From assembly GCA_026400835.1 (NCBI GenBank), contig JAPLOA010000052.1, forward strand, positions 1-32,622: a stretch of 32,622 nt of DNA, written 5' to 3'. Below, in pieces: positions 25,237-32,531 of the stretch. A program made the translations under genes and the position numbers. Below the pieces are notes generated by a model. That model searched no databases and was not told the DNA's origin. It saw nothing but the letters and a program-made list of their open reading frames with translations. Each line of letters starts with the position of its first letter. Position 1 is the first letter of the stretch. Source of the DNA: Planctomycetales bacterium. GTDB lineage: Bacteria > Planctomycetota > Planctomycetia > Planctomycetales > Planctomycetaceae.

Positions 25237-26292
25237 TTATTTCTCGCCGATGTAGATCTTGTCGAACTCAGCACCGTCCTCGAAAAATTTCGCCTGAGCG
25301 TCATCCCAGCTGGCAGCAATTTTTGTCACTGGAAACAGCTCGACCGCTGGAAATGATGCAGCACTGGCAGCCAGGACTTCGGCATTCGATGGTCGATAGA
25401 AGTGCTTCGCGATGACTTCCTGTCCCTCCTTTGTGTACAGGAACTTCAGGTACTCTTCGGCTGTTGCTCGAGTACCCTTCTTGTCCGCGACAGAATCCAC
25501 CACCGCGACATGTGGCTCGGCGAGAATGCTCACTTCAGGAAAGACGAGCTCCAGTTCACCTTTCGCTTCAGCCACTTCAAGATGAGCTTCGTTTTCCCAG
25601 GTCAGATGAACATCACCGATGCCCTTCTGAGCAAATGTTGTTGTGGCTCCACGAGCAGCGGTGTCAAGCACCGGAACCTGCTTATATAGCTGAGTCACGA
25701 AGGCTCGTGCATCGTCTTCACTGCCACCTTTGCTGATCACGCTTCCCCAGGCTGCAAGGAAAGCCAGTTTCCCGTTGCCGGAGGTCTTTGGGTTCGGTGT
25801 AATGATCTCGATACCAGAGGCGGTGAGGTCAGCCCATGATTTGATGTTCTTCGGGTTTCCCTTACGCACGACAAAGACGATCGTTGAGGTGTACGGCAAA
25901 CTACGATTCGGTAACGCATCCTCCCAGCCGTCTTTGATCAATCCCTTCTTGTGCAGTTGCTCTGTGTCAGACCACATTGCCAGCGTCACAACATCCGCCT
26001 CAAGCCCATCGATGACAGCGCGAGCCTGACTGCCGGAACCGCCATGGGACTGTTTGATCGAAACCGTCTTGCCACTGGCTGACTGCTGGGCCGTGAACTT
26101 TTCGTTCAGTTCCTTCCACAGCTCCCGAGTCGGGTCGTAGGACACGTTCAGCAATTCGATGGGAGCCGAGGATCCAGTCGCTGCTGACCCGCCGTTCGTC
26201 GCTGACGACTCTGTGGAGGAGTTGGAGCCGGAACCACATCCGATCGCAGCCAAAAAGAGTGGAAGCAGGAAAACCAGGGAACTCTTCTTCAT
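25237..26292 (-). CDS. Sulfate-binding lipoprotein of an ABC importer (copy 2)
   Basis: The 351-residue Sbp/CysP-family protein has the same landmarks as copy 1 (LLNVSYDPTRELWKELNEKF, SIKQSHGGSGSQARAV, TSGNGKLAFLAAWGS, GARGATTTFAQKGIGDVHLTWENEA). Its signal ends in a lipobox, FLAAIGCGSGS, followed by a Ser/Thr-rich linker, so it is probably lipid-anchored. ATG at 26292 opens the signal (MKKSSLVFLLPLFLAAIGC); earlier in-frame codons are not conserved. It is the second gene of the locus, 70 bases after the Rrf2 regulator. It lies closest to the permease genes and is the more likely main binding protein. Confidence 0.94.
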   Translation of the reverse strand: MKKSSLVFLLPLFLAAIGCGSGSNSSTESSATNGGSAATGSSAPIELLNVSYDPTRELWKELNEKFTAQQSASGKTVSIKQSHGGSGSQARAVIDGLEADVVTLAMWSDTEQLHKKGLIKDGWEDALPNRSLPYTSTIVFVVRKGNPKNIKSWADLTASGIEIITPNPKTSGNGKLAFLAAWGSVISKGGSEDDARAFVTQLYKQVPVLDTAARGATTTFAQKGIGDVHLTWENEAHLEVAEAKGELELVFPEVSILAEPHVAVVDSVADKKGTRATAEEYLKFLYTKEGQEVIAKHFYRPSNAEVLAASAASFPAVELFPVTKIAASWDDAQAKFFEDGAEFDKIYIGEK

Positions 26293-26320
26293 GAAAGTCA
26301 TTCCAAATCCAAAAACAATC

Positions 26321-26337
26321 ATCACTAAATGGGTGAT
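26321..26337. promoter_or_regulatory. Possible operator ahead of sbp copy 2
   Basis: The inverted repeat atcac-n7-gtgat lies 29 bases before the sulfate-binding gene start, immediately downstream of an Rrf2 regulator gene. A 13/17 match occurs at 18138. It could be the regulator's binding site; this rests on position and symmetry only. Confidence 0.35.
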
Positions 26338-26362
26338 AGATAAGAGCAAAAAAGAGAGACTG

Positions 26363-26827
26363 CTAAATGCCATCCCCGTAATTCAACTCCGCAGAGAACA
26401 CTTCTTCCCGGCTTACGATGGCCCCGGCAAACACTGTGGACAGCGTCGCATTATCCATCAGGCGAGCGATATAGTTACGAATATCCAGCATAACGCGGCG
26501 AAAACGGCAGACACCTTCCTGCGAACAGGGTTCATAGTCCGACGTCGAAACGCAGGAAATCGGGGCCAAAATGCCGTCAAAATGACGAACAATCTCGCCC
26601 ATCGTGATTTCTTCCGGCCGCTTCGCCAGTACAAAACCGCCGTCACGTCCCGCGATACTTTCAACCCACCCCCGCGACTTCAGGTCAAGCATAATCTGTT
26701 CGAGAAACCGACGTGGAATGTCGTTTTGTTCGGCCAGTGTTCGAATGGAAATCGGTCCCTGACCGCGATAAGCCACCAAGCTGAACAAAGCTCGCAGTGC
26801 ATAATCTGATTTTCTGGAGAGCTTCAT
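26363..26827 (-). CDS. Rrf2-family regulator with cluster-type cysteines
   Basis: The 154-residue protein begins MKLSRKSDYALRALFSLVAY, the canonical Rrf2 N-terminus. The helix-turn-helix is ISIRTLAEQNDIPRRFLEQIMLDLKSRGWVES, followed by the wing GRDGGFVLAKRPEEITMGEI. Three cysteines at 92, 101 and 107 (C-x8-C-x5-C) occupy the region where IscR and NsrR bind an iron-sulfur cluster, although the spacing differs from IscR (C92, C98, C104). Standing at the head of the sulfate genes, it is likely a sulfur- or cysteine-responsive repressor, comparable in role to CymR. The open frame extends seven codons upstream of the chosen ATG. Confidence 0.88.
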   Translation of the reverse strand: MKLSRKSDYALRALFSLVAYRGQGPISIRTLAEQNDIPRRFLEQIMLDLKSRGWVESIAGRDGGFVLAKRPEEITMGEIVRHFDGILAPISCVSTSDYEPCSQEGVCRFRRVMLDIRNYIARLMDNATLSTVFAGAIVSREEVFSAELNYGDGI

Positions 26828-27213
26828 CGACTCAGGGACTCCGGCCACTGGATAAATACCACTCGATTGGTCGTGTTTTATCTTTCAGGCCCGATCGCCG
26901 CAACCAATGAATCAGATTTTCTTGCCGAAGAGGACGGATATTGCCATCTGAGTAACGTTTGGAACCCATCGCATAGATCAGGCGAAGATTCTTGCGGCGG
27001 GCATCAGCTTACTGAGCTCGGCTGGTTCGAACCCATAAGTGCAATTGAACGCAGAGGGTGCAGGGGATCTCAGGGTGCAGTCTTTGGCCGGATTTCCCTG
27101 CGATCCTCCGCGACCTACGCGTACAGAGAATGAGCATTTCAGCGGCGCTTGGAATGATGAGACACAAAGCAAGCGAGACTCGGAGGGCTGACGCCCTGCC
27201 GCTCTCCTTTCGG
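26828..27213. other. Intergenic region with a decayed inverted repeat
   Basis: Between the Rrf2 start and the cysteine-rich gene's stop no convincing gene is seen; an 88-codon plus-strand frame has no recognisable domain. Bases 27049-27075 and 27096-27122 form an imperfect inverted repeat (20 of 27 positions) built on acgcagaggg and gcaggg-type units, like a degraded palindromic repeat. Confidence 0.45.
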
Positions 27214-27744
27214 TCATTTTTCTGTGATCGCCGCCACGACGTAGGCTCCTTCGACTTTAGGAGCATCAGGCACCGTCATGCCTTCAGGCACAGTCACTGG
27301 CTCGAGCGAGGTGAGGCATTGTTGGCAGGCATCTTCGATCACCCATTTGAACGACGGGACTGTCTTTGTCATCGTTTTCTTCATCAGCTTACGTTTCGTA
27401 AAGACATCCGCTCCACAACCCGGAATCCAGGATGTCCATACGATCTTCTTTGGCTGAGCACAGATGTTCTTGTCTTCCGGTGTCTTCGGGCAGACCGTTT
27501 CACAGTGTTTGCAATCCGGAGTGCTTGGGCCAGGAACACAGAACTCTTCACACTGCATGCCCCAGCATGTGGTCGTGATCTTCTTGTCTTCTCGCACCAA
27601 TCGACAAACCTTGCGACAACGACTGGCACTACAGCCGCAATGAGCACAGCAACGATCCGCGGCGTTGCCAACATTGGCGAGCACAGGTGCAAACGCAGCC
27701 GCAATCATGGACCCCAGAAACAGTCGACGTGATGAAGACTTCAT
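27214..27744 (-). CDS. Exported cysteine-rich protein of unknown function
   Basis: The 176-residue protein starts MKSSSRRLFLGSMIAAAFAP, a signal with a twin arginine (RRLFLG) that could use the Tat or Sec route, with a likely cut after NVGNA. The mature part has 16 cysteines, clustered at 32-47, 60-69, 78-95 and 110-143 with C-x2-C spacings (CCAHCGC, CKHCETVC, CQQC). These suggest disulfides or metal binding. No known domain was recognised. AGGTG lies nine bases before the ATG. It is encoded just after the porin on the same strand, about 100 bases apart, so an outer-membrane or periplasmic metal role is possible (inference). Confidence 0.75.
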   Translation of the reverse strand: MKSSSRRLFLGSMIAAAFAPVLANVGNAADRCCAHCGCSASRCRKVCRLVREDKKITTTCWGMQCEEFCVPGPSTPDCKHCETVCPKTPEDKNICAQPKKIVWTSWIPGCGADVFTKRKLMKKTMTKTVPSFKWVIEDACQQCLTSLEPVTVPEGMTVPDAPKVEGAYVVAAITEK

Positions 27745-27772
27745 GGAAGTTACACCTATGGCAGCCAGGTCC

Positions 27773-27806
27773 GAATTTGAGATCTCAAATCTGAAACTTC
27801 AAATTC
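27773..27806. repeat. AT-rich palindrome (family copy 3)
   Basis: gaatttga at the left and tcaaattc at the right form the ends; tttgagatctcaaa is a perfect 14-base palindrome inside. It shares the atttgagat word with the copies at 15193 and 21511. It lies between the porin and the cysteine-rich gene. Confidence 0.65.
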
Positions 27807-27848
27807 CCGTGGGAACGTGTGGAATAAAGAGAGACACCTGAGAAGTCA

Positions 27849-29393
27849 TCACCAGTTGAAGTCGAAACGCATCGCCAACAGATCGGATTCTGTTTCGCCA
27901 AAGACAGTCGAACCTGTCGTCACCGGATGAATCCAGTCAAACATGATTCGAGTTCGATCACTCCAGTACCAGTTGAACCCCGTTGTCAGATCGTTGTATT
28001 CGCCTTTGGTGAATTCGTTCAGATTCAAATGCGAATAGCGAGTCTTCACTTCCCACGCTCCGGGACTCATCGCACCAGGAACAACAAAGAAGTTGGAGGT
28101 CGGGACGTTGCGACCGAACTGTGCTCCGTGTTGCCCGAATCGCTCATAAATGCGATTTTCACCGGTCAAAAAGTAGCTCAGGTGGGCATAGCCGCCATGC
28201 GTTGTTTCTGTTCCGGAGGCCATTGTGTTGACATTGCAGAGAAATGCTTCACTCTGCAATGTGACCGGCCCCATCACGGCAGCAAACTCCAGATTTCCCG
28301 TTGTGTAAGATTCCGCATCGATACTGCCGCTGTCGATAAGTCGTGGTCCTTCGTGAATCTGTGGACGCGCTCGAAAGCTGACTTTCTTATCCTGGTCCTG
28401 GGTATGCAGAATCCCAATACCAGTATGAATCATATAGCGACCGTTGGAGGGCTCATCGTAGAACGGCGTCCAGTTGAGTCGGCCGGAAACACGACAACCC
28501 TGATTGTCATCAATGCGTTCTTTCAGGCCTTCACTGATACTGTCAAAGAAAACTCCCGTCGCCCATGACACGCTTTCGTCGTCGGTGTGGTTGTAAAGAG
28601 CGATCCCGACTTCGCGATCCACCGCGAACACTCCCTGAGAAGGCAGTGATCGCTCCATGAAGATATTGTTTGTGTCGTTCGTGACCTGTTCGAGGCTGAA
28701 TGGAACGAAAAAGTTACCGATTCGAAAACGCCCAAGCCCCGGAATCTCATTCATCGAGAAGTACGCGTCTTTCACATCCGGCGATGTCACCGTTCCCGCC
28801 GGGCTGGCACCAACCGTTTCCGGCTCAAGAGTCATCTGCAGACGGAAGTCACACTGTCCATATCCGGCGCCGTCAGCCACCAAACGGAGGCGGCGGAACT
28901 GAAAGTAGTCCTGGGTCCCGACAATGGCCGGATCAGCGTTGGCCCAATTGATATACTCCGCCTGAACATGACCACCCAGCTTCACCGTCCACTTGTCGGT
29001 GGACATATCCTGCCAGCCTTCCGCTTTCTTGGCCTCTTCATCCTTCTTCTTTTTGTCCGAGTCGACTCGCTTCTTTTCCGAGGCTTCCAACTGATCGATA
29101 CGCATCTGCAGGCGGCTGAGTTCGCTCTCAAAGTCTCCGGCTGGTGCTTGAGCTAATGCATCATCAGCGGCTGGAATTTTTTCCGCCGGGGGAACTTCAG
29201 GGGAAGGGTCGAAGAGGTAGCTGGCTCGCGCCACCCCACTTTCGACGGACAGCCACTCCGGAGCGTTACTTGCGGGGCGCGATAAAAACGGCGAATGCAG
29301 TTCGTCCTCCGCCATCACGGGAAGGCAATAGAACAGCCCGGCAGCCAGCCCCAGCAGAGCTTCCAGCCTGATGCGAATACGTAATGGGCCCAT
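27849..29393 (-). CDS. Porin_O_P (OprP-like) outer-membrane porin
   Basis: The 514-residue protein has a signal peptide (cut likely after LPVMA), a Pro/Ala-rich segment, and a charged heptad region (about residues 85-125, ELSRLQMRIDQLEASEKKRVDSDKKKK) predicted to be coiled coil. A beta-barrel domain follows from about 130. Landmarks are VKLGGHVQAEYINW, FQFRRLRLVADG, RFRIGNFFVPFSLEQV and a C-terminal RFDFNW ending in an aromatic residue, as recognised by the BAM machinery. It resembles phosphate-selective porins. The role here is probably anion uptake, perhaps phosphate or sulfate (inference). GAAGGA precedes the ATG by about five bases. Confidence 0.9.
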   Translation of the reverse strand: MGPLRIRIRLEALLGLAAGLFYCLPVMAEDELHSPFLSRPASNAPEWLSVESGVARASYLFDPSPEVPPAEKIPAADDALAQAPAGDFESELSRLQMRIDQLEASEKKRVDSDKKKKDEEAKKAEGWQDMSTDKWTVKLGGHVQAEYINWANADPAIVGTQDYFQFRRLRLVADGAGYGQCDFRLQMTLEPETVGASPAGTVTSPDVKDAYFSMNEIPGLGRFRIGNFFVPFSLEQVTNDTNNIFMERSLPSQGVFAVDREVGIALYNHTDDESVSWATGVFFDSISEGLKERIDDNQGCRVSGRLNWTPFYDEPSNGRYMIHTGIGILHTQDQDKKVSFRARPQIHEGPRLIDSGSIDAESYTTGNLEFAAVMGPVTLQSEAFLCNVNTMASGTETTHGGYAHLSYFLTGENRIYERFGQHGAQFGRNVPTSNFFVVPGAMSPGAWEVKTRYSHLNLNEFTKGEYNDLTTGFNWYWSDRTRIMFDWIHPVTTGSTVFGETESDLLAMRFDFNW

Positions 29394-29885
29394 TTTTCCT
29401 TCGCCTTCCGCGACGATTGGACAGAGACCTGATCGAAGCGTTAATCCGTAGCGCCACGGAATGGTCTCCGGCCTCCGGTTGTCCGGTCAGCTGGATATCT
29501 ATGAGCAGAATTCGCTGCTGCCAGATTGCTTTGAACTGACGATTAGAATCGGAGACGACCTGCCCGTGACTGAACGTCAGGCAGTCGTTTGAACAAGTAA
29601 GTTTGACGCTCGCCTGCACGCCGCATTAACCAATGGCAATAGATGCCGAAATTTGTCGTTCCATTTCGCCCAGACTAAACAACCGTCAAAGTCCGGGGCC
29701 ATCATCGCACGAGCAACTCACGCAGAATTCTCCTCCGCCATTCCGCACAGTTGATGGATGCTGATGTGCAGATTCAGCCCTCGGCCGAACCCAAAGAGCA
29801 GACACTTTTCACCCGTCACTACTTGTCGGCTGCGTATTTCCGTTAGACTTATGAGGCAACAGGCAACTCAGGAGCGTCGACGATT
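29394..29885. other. Divergent intergenic region between porin and fusion gene
   Basis: The 492 bases must hold the promoters of two oppositely transcribed genes. AGGAG lies about 12 bases before the plus-strand ATG. No clear consensus promoter, repeat or RNA gene was recognised. A 117-codon minus-strand frame running into the porin is a shadow frame without protein-like composition. Confidence 0.4.
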
Positions 29886-32474
29886 ATGGTCAATACGAAA
29901 TCATTGTTGTTCACGTGTCTGATCTTCTGTCTCATGGCTACGCCGCTGTTGTCGCGCAGCGTGGTTGAAGGGGCGGAGTTGCCCGCAATTAAGGTCAGCA
30001 CAGGTGGAACACACTTTATCAGCGGAGATTCTGGTACGCCGTTTCGGCCGATGGGTTTCAATTACGATCATGATGCTGATGGTCGACTGCTGGAGGACTA
30101 TTGGCATTCAGAATGGGATCGTGTCGAGAACGACTTTCGCGACATGCAAAGTCTCGGCGCGAATGTGGTGCGGATTCATCTGCAGTTCGGCAAGTTCATG
30201 AAGTCGGCCACGGAAGCAAACGCAGAAGAACTGAAACAACTGCAGCGGCTGTTGACTTTGGCCGAAGAAACAAAGCTGTATCTCGATCTGACCGGGCTGG
30301 GTTGTTATCACAAGAAAGATGTCCCCGCATGGTACGACGCGCTGGACGAACAGGCCCGCTGGAATGCTCAACAGGTTTTCTGGGAAGCCGTGGCCACGGT
30401 TTGCAGCGAGCGCTCAGCCGTCTTCTGCTACGACCTGATGAATGAACCAGTAATCGGTGGTGATAAGGCAGGACCTGACTGGTTAGGACCCGCCTTTGCC
30501 GGAAAGCACTTTGTGCAGTTCGTCGCCAAATCCACCAATGGGAGAACTCGCCCTGAGGCCGCCAAACAGTGGATCGATCAGATGGTGAATGCTGTTCGTC
30601 AGCATGACAAGCAACATCTGATCACGGTAGGCTTTGTCGACTGGAGTCTGGACCGTCCCGGCCTGACGTCGGGATTCGATCCGCTGAAAGTTGCCGAGAA
30701 CCTGGATTTTCTGGCCGTGCACATTTATCCCGCCACGGGCAAAGTTGATGAAGCTCTGGAGACGTTAAAGGGATTCCAAATCGGCAAGCCGGTGATCGTC
30801 GAAGAGACATTCCCACTGAAGTGTTCTCATGATGAGATGAAAGACTTCATGGATCGCAGTGGCGATCACGCCGACGGCTGGATCAGTTTCTTCTGGGGCA
30901 AAATGCCGGACGAATATCAACCGACGACCTCTGTTGGCGATGCGATCATTTCACAGTGGCTGACTCAGTTTTCTGCGATAATGAAAGTGCAGAAGCCACA
31001 AGCAGCCACAACATCCGCTGATGATTACGATGATGAAACCGAGGCTGTTATTGCAGCGTTCGTTCAGCACACGCAGGGAAACTCGGATGGCCGAGCAGCC
31101 TTCTCTGTGGATCTGAAAGCGTGGTCTGACGAAAACAGTGACCTGCCAATCGGAGTCTTCGATTCGGGCATCGGCGGATTAACGGTCCAGGAGGCGATCT
31201 ACTCTCTGGATGCCTTCGATAACAAGAACTACTCACCCAAGCCTGACGGAAAGAAAGACTTCGCAAACGAACGGTTTATCTATTTCGGCGATCAGGCCAA
31301 CATGCCTTATGGAAATTACCCGGCAGTAGAACGCCAGACTTATCTGAAGGAATTGATCCTGAAGGACGCCGCCTTTCTGCTGGGCCGTCGCTATTGGAAT
31401 TCGACGAAGGACCAGGAACCGAAATTCGACAAGCCTCCGGTCAAAGCCATCGTCATCGCTTGTAACACGGCCACGGCCTGGGGACTTGATGAGATTCGTC
31501 AGGTGGTCGAGGCATGGAAAGTTCCGGTCTTTGTGATTGGAGTTGTTGAAGCCGGTGCTCGCGGGTTAACGGAGTCGATTGAAACGGCTACGGAGAAACG
31601 CACCGTCGCGGTTCTGGCCACCGTCGGAACCTGCAGCAGCAATGCTTATCCGAAAGCGATCGGTCGAAGTACCGGGTTGGCGGGCAAACGCGTGCCCGAC
31701 GTTGTCCAACAGGGTTCAGCAGGACTGGCGGCGGCCATCGAAGGCGACCCGGCGTTTGTCGTTTCGCCGGAAGCTGGCCTGTCAAATGCTGGCGTCTACA
31801 ACGGCCCATCAATCGATCACAAAACTGCCATCATTGATCCCGAGCTACTTGATGTCTACGGCTTTAATCCGATGGGACTCCGGGGAGATCTCTCATCGCC
31901 GAAATCGTTGAGGCTCAACTCTGTCGAGAATTATGTTCGCTACGACGTGGCGACACTTGTTCGTACTCACCAGAAATCCGGACAGACATCGCCGATTGAT
32001 ACGGTCGTGCTTGGATGCACTCATTTTCCACTTGTTCGACAGGAGATTCTCGACAGCTTTGCTCGCCTTCGAGCTTACGAGAAAGATGGTGAACGTCCCT
32101 TTGCAAATCTGATCGCGGAGAAGATCGCCGTTGTTGACCCTGCCGAACTCACAGCCAAAGAACTCTTTCGGGAACTCGCGCGGCGCAAGTTGTTTCGGAA
32201 GACATCGGGAGAGTCGGATTCGCAAAAATCAGCCGCGGCCCGAGATCAGTTCTATATCTCCATCGCCAATCCAAAGTCTGCTGGTGTTGTCCTGAGTCCA
32301 GACGGATCGTTGGATCGCGAGTACAAATATGGTCGCAGTCCGGGGCGACTGGAAATCGAGGACACAATCTGTGTGCCGATGACTCAGGATCGTCTTCCGT
32401 CCACGAGCCTGAATCTGATCCGCACGAAGTTGCCTTCCGTGTGGCAGCGGCTGAATCGATCGAGTAATCCGTGA
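29886..32474 (+). CDS. Exported GH5-like glycosidase fused to a glutamate-racemase-like domain
   Basis: The 862-residue protein has a Sec signal (residues 1-31, cut likely after VVEGA) and two catalytic domains. Residues 35-365 resemble a GH5/clan-A (beta/alpha)8 glycosidase: GANVVRIHLQFGKF, the acid/base E187 in DLMNEP and a nucleophile candidate E306/E307 in PVIVEETF. An acidic linker (about 366-418) leads to residues 421-830, an enlarged Asp/Glu racemase: GVFDSGIGGLTV (D426), YFGDQANMPYG, ACNTATAW (C526) and VVLGCTHFPLV (C711). Both catalytic cysteines of MurI are present. The spacing between them is 185 residues, against roughly 110 in ordinary MurI, so one or more insertions lie in between. 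The frame is continuous. A wall- or glycan-related job outside the cytoplasm is likely. The pairing is unusual and the substrate unknown. Confidence 0.85.
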   Translation: MVNTKSLLFTCLIFCLMATPLLSRSVVEGAELPAIKVSTGGTHFISGDSGTPFRPMGFNYDHDADGRLLEDYWHSEWDRVENDFRDMQSLGANVVRIHLQFGKFMKSATEANAEELKQLQRLLTLAEETKLYLDLTGLGCYHKKDVPAWYDALDEQARWNAQQVFWEAVATVCSERSAVFCYDLMNEPVIGGDKAGPDWLGPAFAGKHFVQFVAKSTNGRTRPEAAKQWIDQMVNAVRQHDKQHLITVGFVDWSLDRPGLTSGFDPLKVAENLDFLAVHIYPATGKVDEALETLKGFQIGKPVIVEETFPLKCSHDEMKDFMDRSGDHADGWISFFWGKMPDEYQPTTSVGDAIISQWLTQFSAIMKVQKPQAATTSADDYDDETEAVIAAFVQHTQGNSDGRAAFSVDLKAWSDENSDLPIGVFDSGIGGLTVQEAIYSLDAFDNKNYSPKPDGKKDFANERFIYFGDQANMPYGNYPAVERQTYLKELILKDAAFLLGRRYWNSTKDQEPKFDKPPVKAIVIACNTATAWGLDEIRQVVEAWKVPVFVIGVVEAGARGLTESIETATEKRTVAVLATVGTCSSNAYPKAIGRSTGLAGKRVPDVVQQGSAGLAAAIEGDPAFVVSPEAGLSNAGVYNGPSIDHKTAIIDPELLDVYGFNPMGLRGDLSSPKSLRLNSVENYVRYDVATLVRTHQKSGQTSPIDTVVLGCTHFPLVRQEILDSFARLRAYEKDGERPFANLIAEKIAVVDPAELTAKELFRELARRKLFRKTSGESDSQKSAAARDQFYISIANPKSAGVVLSPDGSLDREYKYGRSPGRLEIEDTICVPMTQDRLPSTSLNLIRTKLPSVWQRLNRSSNP

Positions 32475-32531
32475 GCGAAGCAAAGCAGCCGGAGCGATCG
32501 GTTTTGTAACACTGATGAAGTTCTCGTTTAA

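Noticed and set aside
26867-27133. An 88-codon plus-strand frame upstream of the Rrf2 gene
   Set aside because: There is no recognisable domain or ribosome-binding site, and it runs through a degenerate repeat.
29266-29619. A 117-codon minus-strand frame in the porin upstream region
   Set aside because: It overlaps the porin signal region in another frame and has no protein-like pattern.
15033-32531. A composite transposon bounded by the two IS copies
   Set aside because: The 17.5-kb interior looks like ordinary chromosomal genes and is very long. Both IS copies can be explained by independent insertion into similar palindromes, and outer flanks of copy 2 are not visible.
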